64,000 nt of DNA from contig JANOBM010000116.1 of the NCBI GenBank assembly GCA_031411655.1, positions 19,168 through 83,167 of the forward strand, read 5' to 3'. The notes below the pieces were generated by a model that saw only the letters and a program-made list of their open reading frames with translations, searched no databases and was not told the origin of the DNA. Made by a program: the position numbers and the translations under genes. Positions 1-9,015 of the stretch are shown piece by piece (within the stretch, counting starts at the first letter, position 1; each line of letters starts with the position of its first letter). This DNA comes from UBA6163 sp031411655. GTDB taxonomy: Bacteria > Planctomycetota > Planctomycetia > Pirellulales > Pirellulaceae.

Positions 1-411
1 GAAGTATCGCGGATTGGAAAATGTATTTGCGGCAGCAAATTGGTAGGTCGACGCGTACCAGTTGGCTGCACGTTCGTATCCAGATTCGGGTAAATCTCCG
101 GTTGGGGTGTCGGCATCGTCGCGGAATCGTGTGGGGGTGCTTCCGTTACCGATTTTCTCAACCTTGGTGGTCGCAGCCATTATCGGTGGCAGTGAAAGCG
201 AACTATTGGCAACGGTGGGAAGTCGATCTGCCCCGCCGAAAATCGAAGCGCCGCCGAGTTTAACGACCGAATTCGAGTCGTTCCCCGTAGGCTGCGGTAG
301 AGGAAGGGAACCCTCCTGCGCGATGACCGGGCGGCCAACAAGGCTGTAGGCGCAAAGGCATGCGCCTAGAAATGCGAAAGTCAGCCCCGAACGATATCTA
401 AGAATGTTCAT
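1..411 (-). CDS. Exported hypothetical protein, C-terminal part cut by the window edge
   Basis: A minus-strand frame is open from an ATG at 411 to the first base of the window, 137 codons without a stop. The N-terminus is basic, then hydrophobic (about residues 9-31), and reaches a likely signal-peptidase site near VIA-QE. The following stretch is Pro/Ser/Thr-rich. The last visible residues, including the motif ANWYASTYQFAAAN and then NPRYF, resemble the conserved W...F/A...P-RYFE segment of planctomycete secreted proteins of unknown function. That resemblance is from memory of the family. The gene lies downstream of msrB on the same strand, about 270 bp away. Function is unknown; the reading frame and signal peptide are seen, the family link is inferred. 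Confidence 0.72.
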   Translation of the reverse strand, partial: MNILRYRSGLTFAFLGACLCAYSLVGRPVIAQEGSLPLPQPTGNDSNSVVKLGGASIFGGADRLPTVANSSLSLPPIMAATTKVEKIGNGSTPTRFRDDADTPTGDLPESGYERAANWYASTYQFAAANTFSNPRYF

Positions 412-683
412 TGCAATCAATCCATTGACGCCGCTGTTCAACCTAAAGTCACCGCGAAGTGATCGATCCGAGTCTCAATCAGGCAAATTCCCGGTCGGCC
501 CAGCAATCTATGGATGCAATAGGCAAATTGCGGGTGCGTACCTTACACGCAACCAATCGAGTCGCGGTACAACGTGCTCATCCTTGAACACTCCGCCCAC
601 CATGATCTTTGTCGGACGAATGGTAGCTCCCGCCTGATCAATCGCATCACCATGATGAAAGCCGCTACAGCCGTAAAAGTCGG

Positions 684-1295
684 TTACTTTTTCACGGATT
701 TGGCAGGGGTGTCGGTTGCGTCACTTTTCGAATCAATGAGACCGATAAATTTGAGTGACGCGCTATTCATGCAATATCGCTTGCCGGTCGGTTGGGGCCC
801 GTCATCGAAGACATGGCCCAGATGGGCGTTGCAGCGACTGCAATGCACTTCGGTGCGGCGAAACAGCAAATGCCAATCGCTTTTATAGGCAACCGCTGAT
901 TCCGAGGAGGGGCTCCAAAAACTGGGCCAACCGGTGCCCGAATCAAATTTTGTATCGCTGCTGAAAAGCTGTTGGTCGCAGACGATGCATCGATAGGAAC
1001 CCTTTTTCTTGTTGTTCCAGTACTCGTTCTTGAATGCTGGTTCCGTCTCCTCGTTTTGCGTGACCTTGAACTGCATCGCGGTCAATCGTCGTCGCAATTC
1101 AGCTTTTGATTTGGGGACGTAAGGCGGCGAGTCCGACTTTGGGGCACCATCAGCCGCTTTTCCGGATTCGTTATTAGTGGAAGCCGATGTGGGTGCGGCA
1201 GACGATGCCGTTTCGTCTGCAATGAGCTTCGCCAAATATCCTCCACAAGCCAGAAGAAATGCAACGAAGCATGTTAAGAACCGAGACCGAGTCAT
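684..1295 (-). CDS. msrB: Peptide-methionine (R)-S-oxide reductase, probable exported lipoprotein
   Basis: MsrB reduces methionine-R-sulfoxide in proteins, using a catalytic cysteine. The MsrB fold covers about residues 65-190. Two zinc-binding CxxC pairs are present (C103/C106 in CIVC, C152/C155 in CSRC), as are the GTGWPSFW block and the catalytic cysteine C175 in RYCMNSASL. The ATG at 1295 is preferred over an upstream start at 1331 because GGAGG lies seven bases before it. The N-terminus then reads as a lipoprotein signal with LLAC (C17), followed by an Ala/Ser/Pro-rich linker of about 45 residues. The enzyme therefore probably acts outside the cytoplasmic membrane, repairing oxidised envelope proteins. 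The C-terminus has a short Lys/Ser/Asp-rich tail beyond the fold. Confidence 0.93.
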   Translation of the reverse strand: MTRSRFLTCFVAFLLACGGYLAKLIADETASSAAPTSASTNNESGKAADGAPKSDSPPYVPKSKAELRRRLTAMQFKVTQNEETEPAFKNEYWNNKKKGSYRCIVCDQQLFSSDTKFDSGTGWPSFWSPSSESAVAYKSDWHLLFRRTEVHCSRCNAHLGHVFDDGPQPTGKRYCMNSASLKFIGLIDSKSDATDTPAKSVKK

Positions 1296-1370
1296 GCTAA
1301 CGCCTCCAACATGGTTTAATTGGCAAGTCACTAATCATTGTGGATCCGTACTTAAACAGGCGAACATCAC

Positions 1371-4300
1371 CTAATGTTTCGAGCTGCTACGCCGGATATT
1401 CTCACGGAACGCATCGAATACGTCTCGGTGAACGGGGGGGGCGGGTTTCCGGCTGCCCGCGTCTTTGAGGTTTCGGAGTGTGTCATCTCGATCGCGAACA
1501 CGCCCCATGGACTGATCATTTGGTTTGCGGATTCCAAGACTACGAAGAGCTTCCTCGATTTGTTGCGAGTCGGCTTGGGAATCTTCCTGGTTTTGACGGA
1601 GTCGACTCCACCGATCACTAAATGCCCGCAACTCGTCGGGCGTCCAGTCGAGTCGTTCCAACAATTCGGGGTCGGGCGTTTCTCGCTGACTGTCCAAATA
1701 ATCGAGCACTAGGTCCGTCGCCTGTCGTGCATGTTCGACATCCACAGGATCCGGTGGCAATGGGTTTTCAGCTTCATCGGATGCCGTCGTGTCGTTGGCA
1801 GCCATTCCACCCGGTGTGCTTTTGGAAGCAGGAGTGCCCTGAGGTGAAGGAGTCCCCTGTGTTGAAGGATTGCCTTGAGGTGAAGGATTGCCCTGAGTCG
1901 GAGGACTGCCCTGTGTCGGAGGAGAGCCCTTGGATGGCTGATCGAAGTCATCGGTAGGATCTGCCGGTTGTCCCGACGGCTCATCCTGATCACTTGAAGG
2001 AGTCGATCGGTCTGATTGGGATGCATCTGAATCCGAGTCTCCGGAATTCGCCGTTTTTCCCTTGTCGGACTGGTCAGCTGTCAATGGAGAGGGCGTTTCA
2101 GTCCCGTTAGCCTCCCCTTCTTTTTTATTCGCTTCGTTGGAATTGCCTCTCTTTGTTCTGTCGGGCTTTGCCCGATCGACGTTTGGCAGTTCAGGTGATG
2201 CTGCGTCATCGCTATCGGATTCGTTGCCGATGCTGGGCTCGGTTCGATTGGACGAACTCTCGTTTGCCGAGCCATTTCCTGCCTGCTGTTGCTCATCACT
2301 CTTCGATCGCGAGGCGACTCCGTCTTGTTCAAGATTGGTCGGCTCAGCGGAAGCAACGTTTTGATTCGAAGAATCGTCGGAGTTTTCCTTGCCCTCTTCA
2401 TCGCTTTGTGCACTCTCGCTCGATTGTCCTTTATCACTTTGACCCGACTGTTCGCCACCCGATTTACCTTCTCCCGGTTCATCAGTTGGTTCCTGCTTGG
2501 CGCCCTGAGCGTCATTCGACTGAGCGCTATTGCCCTGAGACTCGTTGCCATCCGGTGGAGGATTTTGTTCCGATCCGTCAGAATTCTCTTGTGTGCGATC
2601 GGCAGGCTTGCCATTGGGCTGTCGCTGCCCGCTTTTTCCACCGTCCTTGTTTCCACTTGGATCCTTGTTCCGACTTGGATCCTTGCTTTCGTTCAAATAG
2701 TCTCGAATCCGCTCGAACGCATCTCCATCGTGTTGGGGCTTTCCATTGGATCCATTGCTTGCTGAGGGTGCTTTGGAGGATGCTCCATCTCCAGCATTCG
2801 GTTCACCACTTGAAGCTGGACTTCCGTCGGTAGATGGCTCGATGGAATTTTCATCGGCATTCGTGGAAGTCGCTGAGTCACCGTTTTCTTGGGAAGGAGT
2901 CATTTCCGACTGCGCAGCGCCGTTGCCAGATGAATCTTCGTTTGCTTGGGGGGCGTCTGAACCCGAGCCATTTTTATCTGGCTGGTCGTTCCCACTTGGC
3001 CTCCCGGACGAAGAACCACCCGATGAACCACCCGATGAACCATCATTCGAATCGTTTTGATCGGAATCGGTACTGGGGGTTTCGTTCGCAGGGGCTCCTT
3101 TCCCGGAAGTTGCTCCGCTTTCCTGACCTTCGCCTTTCTGACCTTCCCCCTTCTGACCTTGGCCCGGTTGTCCCTGGCCCCCTTGTCCTTGGTCGCCTTT
3201 GTTGGCGGTACCATTTGCCGCTTGTCCGCCTTGACTTCCGTTTCCGCCTTGACCTTTTCCGCTTTCGCCTTGACTTCCGTCACTGTCGTCGGCATTAGAC
3301 GAGCGGTCATCGGGTGATTCGTTTGTAGGATCCTTTGGCGGGCTTATTGGGGGAAGCGGTTTGTTCAGCGAGCGCTCCGTAATGGTGAATTCGACCGGAT
3401 CGGATGCCGTTGTCAGCGGCGACGGCTTGCCGGCGTCGTCGTGACGATTGTCGATTGCCATAGCAATGACCTGAACCGTGTCACCGACGTGCAGGTTCAT
3501 TGCTTCAGGCTTCAACTCCCATGTGGCTATCTGTCGGCCAGTGTCGCCAGTCACGGATGACCAAATGATTTCATTTGCAATCTTGTCGACGCCACGGAGT
3601 ACTTTGATTTCAATGGCCTTTAATCCGTAGTCGGGATCGACGGCATTGACCTCAATCGTTTGGGACGCGTTGATAGGTGTTGAGGCGCCGGTTGTTTGGG
3701 GCGTGACAATGGACACTTCGGGCGCCAAGTCTGCGACGATTCGTACGGGATAAATAATGGGATCCGGGTTCTCGTTACCGGCGGAGTCCCAAACACGAAT
3801 GCGATAAGAGTCGAACGCTACGGCGCCAACGGCTTGCTTGGGGAGACGCAACGGAAATGACGCCGCTAGTGTTAAACGGTCTTCAGCAATTCGCATGTCC
3901 AAGCTGCCCCCAGTAGCTTGAACCTTATTTCCAATGGATCGAGGATTGAACTCGATTTTCGCTTTGTCAATCTTGCGAGTGGACGTTGCATTGACAACGA
4001 CAAGAGAGTTTTCCTCACCAACGACTGCACCGCCCGACGTCGATCGAGGCGGAATCCTTGTGTACTCAGGCGCGGTAAGGTCGATTCGGTTTACTGAGAC
4101 CGAAGGAACGTCGCGGGTGGTAACCGCGTAAGGTCCGGCGACCGAGTCCCCAGCGACGATCCGGTAATGAGTGGGAAATTCAACGGTGATGGACGTCAAG
4201 TGACGCCCGGATTCTGTTTGGGGCGTCAAGGGTTGGGAGTTGGCAAAGCTGTTGCCAAATTCCACCCGAGGTGTCTCCGACGACCGACAACCATGAATCA

Positions 4301-5030
4301 CTGCGGATACGTCAAACGGACGACCAGCCAAAACTTCGATATCGCCTGGAAGCACATCCAGGATTTCCACTCGACTCGGAGGCTTGGTGGCTGACAATGG
4401 CAATAGTAGTCGTTGAGCCGATTGGAACGTATTTTTTGGGCTCCAAAGCGAGTACGCCGTGGCAATCGCGATTGCTCCCGCGACGCCGAGCCACCACACA
4501 AAGTTGCCGGTGGCTTCGCTAGGGATTTCAATGTCGTGTCGCTGAAGTTGGGCTGCAGCTTTGACGCCAATGGACCGCACGACAACGCCCCGAACACCCT
4601 CGCGATTATGATCTTCGGCAAGGGACACGTAGCTGGTCAAGGAATGTCGTAGTTCGGGGAGGTCATGCTCCAAGCTCGATGCCGCGTACTCGGGTTGAAT
4701 GTGCCTCGAAAGCAGCGGCCACACTCGTTTTACGATCCAAAAGACGATAGCGCCGATGAACCCAATCAGCACGAGGCTTCTTACGACTCGACCGGGCGAC
4801 CAGATCCATTGGTCGACGACAGCCCACGCGGTGATTCCGAGCAAAATCGCTATGACCGGCAACAGCAAAGCCCGTGAGAATTCGGCTCGCCACAAAGCGG
4901 CTTGTGCGTCTGCAATTCGGCTCGCAATCACCAACTCGCTTGAACGCGGCCCTGATCCCGATGGAAGTGGACGCCCCGACTTGTTTTGATTCGGCAGTGT
5001 CGATGGTCGCGCGGGCGAGTATGTCGCCAT
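1371..5030 (-). CDS. DUF4175-like membrane protein with very long disordered Gln/Gly/Ser/Asp tail
   Basis: A protein of about 1219 residues. Two membrane segments lie near residues 43-63 and 75-95 and a third near 180-200. An Ig-like beta-rich extracytoplasmic region of about 350 residues follows, with the layout of DUF4175-type planctomycete proteins. About 500 residues of low complexity come next (runs of GQGGQG, GEGQKGEG, SGGSSGG and GxPxxQ repeats). A conserved helical C-terminal domain closes the protein (about 1095-1219, beginning near PVDVEHARQATDLVLDYL). The ATG at 5030 is chosen because the longer frame begins with GTG at 5066; neither has a clear ribosome site. In planctomycetes relatives often accompany MoxR/DUF58/VWA genes (recalled), but none is visible here. 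The upstream neighbour is clpC, separated by a terminator. The function is unknown; a role in the envelope is inferred from topology. Confidence 0.8.
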   Translation of the reverse strand: MATYSPARPSTLPNQNKSGRPLPSGSGPRSSELVIASRIADAQAALWRAEFSRALLLPVIAILLGITAWAVVDQWIWSPGRVVRSLVLIGFIGAIVFWIVKRVWPLLSRHIQPEYAASSLEHDLPELRHSLTSYVSLAEDHNREGVRGVVVRSIGVKAAAQLQRHDIEIPSEATGNFVWWLGVAGAIAIATAYSLWSPKNTFQSAQRLLLPLSATKPPSRVEILDVLPGDIEVLAGRPFDVSAVIHGCRSSETPRVEFGNSFANSQPLTPQTESGRHLTSITVEFPTHYRIVAGDSVAGPYAVTTRDVPSVSVNRIDLTAPEYTRIPPRSTSGGAVVGEENSLVVVNATSTRKIDKAKIEFNPRSIGNKVQATGGSLDMRIAEDRLTLAASFPLRLPKQAVGAVAFDSYRIRVWDSAGNENPDPIIYPVRIVADLAPEVSIVTPQTTGASTPINASQTIEVNAVDPDYGLKAIEIKVLRGVDKIANEIIWSSVTGDTGRQIATWELKPEAMNLHVGDTVQVIAMAIDNRHDDAGKPSPLTTASDPVEFTITERSLNKPLPPISPPKDPTNESPDDRSSNADDSDGSQGESGKGQGGNGSQGGQAANGTANKGDQGQGGQGQPGQGQKGEGQKGEGQESGATSGKGAPANETPSTDSDQNDSNDGSSGGSSGGSSSGRPSGNDQPDKNGSGSDAPQANEDSSGNGAAQSEMTPSQENGDSATSTNADENSIEPSTDGSPASSGEPNAGDGASSKAPSASNGSNGKPQHDGDAFERIRDYLNESKDPSRNKDPSGNKDGGKSGQRQPNGKPADRTQENSDGSEQNPPPDGNESQGNSAQSNDAQGAKQEPTDEPGEGKSGGEQSGQSDKGQSSESAQSDEEGKENSDDSSNQNVASAEPTNLEQDGVASRSKSDEQQQAGNGSANESSSNRTEPSIGNESDSDDAASPELPNVDRAKPDRTKRGNSNEANKKEGEANGTETPSPLTADQSDKGKTANSGDSDSDASQSDRSTPSSDQDEPSGQPADPTDDFDQPSKGSPPTQGSPPTQGNPSPQGNPSTQGTPSPQGTPASKSTPGGMAANDTTASDEAENPLPPDPVDVEHARQATDLVLDYLDSQRETPDPELLERLDWTPDELRAFSDRWSRLRQNQEDSQADSQQIEEALRSLGIRKPNDQSMGRVRDRDDTLRNLKDAGSRKPAPPVHRDVFDAFRENIRRSSSKH
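1831..1930 (-). repeat. Coding minisatellite: about five degenerate 18-bp units (GxPxxQ)
   Basis: Inside the disordered tail of the DUF4175-like protein, an 18-bp unit is repeated about five and a half times. The encoded hexapeptides follow the pattern G-[ST/N]-P-x-x-Q. Units differ at a few positions, so this is an old or diverging array. The 18-bp period keeps the frame. Confidence 0.75.
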
Positions 5031-5158
5031 GGTCGTCAGTTCGAAAAGTGGGTCGGCAGCTTGCACCGTTTGGCACGAAGACGTCTCAGGGCTCCATTAT
5101 AGAACGCATGCAAGCAAAATGTTCGGCGCATTTTGGGTTTGATTTGCGCAAGTACACG

Positions 5159-5193
5159 AAAAAACCGCTCGGGTGATGAATAACCCGAGCGGT
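5159..5193 (-). terminator. Intrinsic terminator after clpC
   Basis: An 11-bp perfect stem (ACCGCTCGGGT at 5164-5174 with ACCCGAGCGGT at 5183-5193) and an 8-base loop are followed on the minus strand by a run of six T (5159-5164). It lies about 40 bp past the clpC stop and before the next minus-strand gene, so clpC is probably transcribed separately. Confidence 0.9.
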
Positions 5194-5230
5194 CGTCGTT
5201 TTTCGCACCGAATCCTAGCGAGTCGCCGAG

Positions 5231-7789
5231 CTAGCTATGGCTGGGAGTAGAGCTTCCCGTTGCAATCGCTTCCGGGGCGCTGTCACGTCCTCGGACTTCA
5301 CCCTTGAAGTCGAGACGCATGATCTTGCCTTCCTCATTCTTGAAGACATCGATCACGATCGTATCTTTGCCTTCGAATGTACCCTGCAGAAGCTCTTCGC
5401 TGAGCGGATCTTCGATTCGCTGTTCCAATGCTCGGCGCAACGGCCGAGCGCCATAGTCAAGATTGCTGCCGTTCTTGATCAAGAACTCTTTCGCTTCGTC
5501 TGTCAACTCGATAGCGAGTCCTCGTTCGAGGAGCCGCTCGCGTACCTTCGCCAACTCGTAATCGATGACCAACTTCAAGTCTTCGATATTGAGGTGTCGG
5601 AAAATGATTGTGTCATCCAAGCGATTGAGAAACTCGGGCCGGAAGACTCGCTCAATTTGGTCCATGACACGAGACTTCATCGCCTCGTAGCTCGCATCGC
5701 CATCGGGTTTTTGGAATCCGAACGCCGACTCATTTTTAATCGCTTCGGCACCCGCATTGGTCGTCATGATGAGGATGGTATTGCGGAAGTCGATGTTTCG
5801 ACCGAACGAGTCGGTGAGTCGCCCTTCCTCCATGACCTGAAGCATCATGTTGAAAACATCAGGGTGTGCTTTTTCGATTTCGTCGAATAGCACGACCGCA
5901 TAGGGACGTCTACGGATTTTCTCAGTCAGCTGCCCGCCCTCTTCGTATCCGACGAATCCCGGAGGTGCACCGATCAATCGGCTAACGTTGTGTTTTTCCA
6001 TGTACTCGCTCATGTCGATGTGAACGAGCGCGTCAGCATCACCGAACATGTATTCGGCGAGCGCCTTTGCGAGGAGTGTTTTGCCGACCCCGGTAGGGCC
6101 AGCGAAAATGAACGACCCGGTCGGTCGCTTTGGATCTTTCAATCCGCTGCGGCTTCGGCGAACAGCCTTCGCCACGGCGGATACGGCCGCAGCTTGGCTA
6201 ACGACTCGCTTGTGAAGCTCGTCCTCCATCTTCATCAACCGCATGCTGTCTTCGGTGGAGAGGCGTGTCAGCGGAATTCCGGTCATTTTGCTGACCACTT
6301 CGGCGATCACTTCCTCATCGACGACGCCATCAGTCATCTGACTCTTCTCGCGCCACTCAAGGGTGATCTGGTCCTTTTTACGGCGAAGTTTTTCAGCCTG
6401 ATCACGGAGGTTAGCCGCCTTTTCAAAGTCTTGATTCGCGACGGCGTCTTCCTTGTCCTTGTTGAGCTGTTCGACCTCAACATCGATTTCCTTAAGGTCC
6501 GGTGGACGACTCATGGTCCGCAAGCGAACTCGTGCACCGGCCTCATCGATCACGTCGATCGCCTTGTCGGGCAAGCAACGCGCTGTGATGTAACGTTCAC
6601 TCATCTCGACAGCTGCCACCACCGCATCATCCGTAAATTGGACGCGATGGTGCTCTTCGTAGCGTTCTCGAAGGCCCTTGAGAATGTCGATCGTCTCCTG
6701 CTTGCTTGTCGGTTCGACGATGATCTCTTGAAAGCGTCTTGCGAGAGCATTGTCTTTCTCGATGTACTTTCGATACTCGTCCAAGGTGGTTGCACCGATG
6801 CACTGTATCTCACCTCGCGCTAATGCCGGCTTGAGTACGTTCGCGGCATCGATGGCGCCTTCGGCGCCACCTGCACCGACGAGAGTGTGCAATTCATCAA
6901 TGAAGAGAATCGTGTTTTTGACGCGACGCACCTCAGTCATCACCGCTTTGATGCGTTCTTCAAATTGACCGCGGTATTTCGTACCGGCGACCATCATTGC
7001 CAAGTCGAGCACGACGATGCGCTTATCTGCCAAAATATCCGGCACTTCGCCAGCGATCACTTTTTGGGCAAAACCCTCAACGATTGCCGTCTTACCAACG
7101 CCGGCTTCGCCGAGCAGCACAGGATTATTCTTCGTGCGACGGCAGAGAATTTGAATCGCCCTCTCGATTTCGCGGGCGCGTCCGATGACAGGATCCAGTT
7201 CGCCTTTCTTGGCCAACTCCGTAAGGTCGCGACCAAAGCTATCCAGAGCAGGTGTTTTGCTTTTCCCACTCTTAGCGCTGCTTCCAGCGGCCCCACCCTC
7301 GCCGCCTTCCCCGGTGCGCCCGCCTCGCTCGCCGACCTCGGCACCTTCTAGGCCGTGGCCTAGTAGATTTAAGACTTCTTCGCGAACGTCTTCAAGCTTG
7401 AGCCCTAAGTTCATAAGGACTTGAGCGGCAACTCCTTCCTGCTCGCGCAGCAGACCGAGGAGAATGTGCTCCGTTCCCACGTAACTATGGTTGAGGTTGC
7501 GAGCCTCTTCCATCGAGTATTCAATGACTTTCTTCGCCCGCGGCGTCTGCGGGAGTTTACCAACGGTGACCATTTCTGGACCGCTTTGAACCAATTTTTC
7601 GACTTCGAGCCGAATCTTCCTCAGATCGACTTCAAGGTTCTTAAGAACATTGGCGGCTACACCGCTGCCCTCTTTTACCAAGCCGAGCAGAATATGTTCG
7701 GTGCCGATGTATTCGTGGTTGAATCGTTGAGCTTCCTGATTGGCCAATTGCATGACCTTCCGAGCTCGATCGGTGAAACGTTCGTACAT
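5231..7789 (-). CDS. clpC: ATP-dependent Clp protease ATP-binding subunit ClpC
   Basis: A Hsp100 AAA+ unfoldase that feeds proteins to ClpP. The 852-residue protein has the full ClpC order: two Clp_N repeats (about 1-145, each with an HEYIGTEH or HSYVGTEH block), a Gly/Glu-rich linker (150-175), the first AAA+ module with Walker A GEAGVGKT (227-234), a middle domain with a UVR-like motif (QDFEKAANLRDQAEKL), the second AAA+ module with GPTGVGKT, and a ClpB_D2-small C-terminus ending in an Ala/Ser/Thr tail. The start is supported by GGAAGGAAG shortly before the ATG. No CIRCE or CtsR-like operator is evident upstream. A strong terminator follows. No mcsA, mcsB or ctsR genes are adjacent, unlike Firmicutes. 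Confidence 0.97.
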   Translation of the reverse strand: MYERFTDRARKVMQLANQEAQRFNHEYIGTEHILLGLVKEGSGVAANVLKNLEVDLRKIRLEVEKLVQSGPEMVTVGKLPQTPRAKKVIEYSMEEARNLNHSYVGTEHILLGLLREQEGVAAQVLMNLGLKLEDVREEVLNLLGHGLEGAEVGERGGRTGEGGEGGAAGSSAKSGKSKTPALDSFGRDLTELAKKGELDPVIGRAREIERAIQILCRRTKNNPVLLGEAGVGKTAIVEGFAQKVIAGEVPDILADKRIVVLDLAMMVAGTKYRGQFEERIKAVMTEVRRVKNTILFIDELHTLVGAGGAEGAIDAANVLKPALARGEIQCIGATTLDEYRKYIEKDNALARRFQEIIVEPTSKQETIDILKGLRERYEEHHRVQFTDDAVVAAVEMSERYITARCLPDKAIDVIDEAGARVRLRTMSRPPDLKEIDVEVEQLNKDKEDAVANQDFEKAANLRDQAEKLRRKKDQITLEWREKSQMTDGVVDEEVIAEVVSKMTGIPLTRLSTEDSMRLMKMEDELHKRVVSQAAAVSAVAKAVRRSRSGLKDPKRPTGSFIFAGPTGVGKTLLAKALAEYMFGDADALVHIDMSEYMEKHNVSRLIGAPPGFVGYEEGGQLTEKIRRRPYAVVLFDEIEKAHPDVFNMMLQVMEEGRLTDSFGRNIDFRNTILIMTTNAGAEAIKNESAFGFQKPDGDASYEAMKSRVMDQIERVFRPEFLNRLDDTIIFRHLNIEDLKLVIDYELAKVRERLLERGLAIELTDEAKEFLIKNGSNLDYGARPLRRALEQRIEDPLSEELLQGTFEGKDTIVIDVFKNEEGKIMRLDFKGEVRGRDSAPEAIATGSSTPSHS

Positions 7790-8123
7790 GTCTGCTTCCT
7801 TCCCCCGGACTGCCGTTGTGGTGAGATACCGCTTGTATCATTCGTCGAGTCAATCTCGCGATCAAACTGAAGAGTCTTCAGAGAGCAAACTTTACGCCAC
7901 TGACAACCAGAGTGCGGTCGTCAGTTAACGAAATCGGGGTCTGCGCATCGTGGATGCCTTCATTTCAATCATCGTCTTTTTCGATTCTATCGATTAGGCG
8001 AAAAAACGGGGATAGGAGCTTGCCCTAGGGAAGTCGCTTATTTGGCGTATCTGCCAATTAGGCAGAGGGCCAGGTTTAGCTAAACGCGAGTTAAATGTCA
8101 TTCCGACAGACCGAAATCATTTT
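7790..8123. other. Intergenic region upstream of clpC and downstream of a TPR-like gene
   Basis: A 334-bp non-coding stretch. It should hold the clpC promoter (minus strand) and the 3' end of the gene at 8124-8780. I do not see a convincing -35/-10 pair. Two palindromes at 8050-8085 are listed separately. Apart from these I see no RNA gene or conserved open frame. Confidence 0.5.
8050..8085. promoter_or_regulatory. Two adjacent palindromes, possible operator for clpC
   Basis: TCTGCC-AATTA-GGCAGA (8050-8066) is a 6-bp inverted repeat around five bases, and seven bases later GTTTAGCTAAAC (8074-8085) is a perfect 12-bp palindrome. They lie about 260-295 bp upstream of the clpC start and just past the 3' end of the neighbouring gene. 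Neither has a T-run, so an operator is as likely as a terminator. The regulator is not identified. Confidence 0.35.
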
Positions 8124-8780
8124 TTAAGCTGCGATTGCCGTTCTGCCATCTGGGGCGTTGGTTCCCGGAGAACCTAAATGGGATGCGTTTTTGTGGTTGG
8201 ACACTTTGCGGACGTCCGTCGCGGATGCCCCTGAGGCCTCATCCCTATACGCCTGGTCCCGAATGAGTCTTTTTTCTTCTGCATCCACTTCAAGCCACCA
8301 GCGATCAGCCGCCTCGGTTAGCCGGAGGGTTTGGATGCAGGAGCGAGCCGCTTCGAGCTTTCCACAGTGACGATAGGCTGCGGTTAAAAGCAACAATGCC
8401 GGCGGGTCTCGCTCTTCAATCGACAAACAATCCATTAAAAGGGTCTCTGCCAACGCCCAATCGGACCTCAGATAGGCTTGGTGTGCCTCGACAAATCGAT
8501 CCGGTTTACCGCTGTTTTTGCGAGGGTAAATGAGACCTGGAAGTGCCCGAATATTCCGGATCACCCCGTATAGCCAAGCAGCCATGCCCAACCAACAGCC
8601 TGCTTTTACTGCAGAAAGAAGCAGCCATTCCGGGTAAAGGAATCTCGCGATGAGGAGGAAGTTAACACTGACGCCGAAAAAAATCGCCGTCGGTAGTGCC
8701 GTGAGTCGACCTCGCCACCAAAGCTCCGGAAGACCGGGCCACAGGCAAGTTAAATACAGTCGGTTATTCAATACGGGCAT
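8124..8780 (-). CDS. Membrane-anchored TPR-like hypothetical protein
   Basis: A 218-residue protein with two hydrophobic segments (about residues 27-48 and 52-75) followed by a soluble helical region. Paired helices there (about 95-165) include AHQAYLRSDWALAETLLMDCL and ALLLLTAAYRHCGKLEAARSCI, which look like tetratricopeptide-type repeats. The C-terminal 40 residues are polar and probably disordered. The start is backed by AGAGGAAGGG directly upstream. It is divergent from the HEAT-like gene at 9016. Such proteins usually serve as scaffolds; no specific partner can be named. Confidence 0.75.
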   Translation of the reverse strand: MPVLNNRLYLTCLWPGLPELWWRGRLTALPTAIFFGVSVNFLLIARFLYPEWLLLSAVKAGCWLGMAAWLYGVIRNIRALPGLIYPRKNSGKPDRFVEAHQAYLRSDWALAETLLMDCLSIEERDPPALLLLTAAYRHCGKLEAARSCIQTLRLTEAADRWWLEVDAEEKRLIRDQAYRDEASGASATDVRKVSNHKNASHLGSPGTNAPDGRTAIAA

Positions 8781-9015
8781 CCCTTCCTCTTCGATTGAAG
8801 TCAGAGCGAAGCATAGATTTTCGAACCGCCCGGCCGCAACCTAGAAATCGGCAAACCGCTCCTTTGCGGATAAGGGCAGAATCGCCGCGAATGATCTTGT
8901 ATCGGAACCGGGAATAAGCGAACAATCGCCAGCGCCGAGAGGGCGCTCCCAAAGGTCGCCCCGCAGTTCGCTACGTTTAGTCGTTCCCAATTCCTGTTAA
9001 CGAATTTTGCCGTCC

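Noticed and set aside
5990..6823. 277-codon plus-strand frame inside clpC
   Set aside because: Antisense to a fully conserved ClpC region; a shadow frame.
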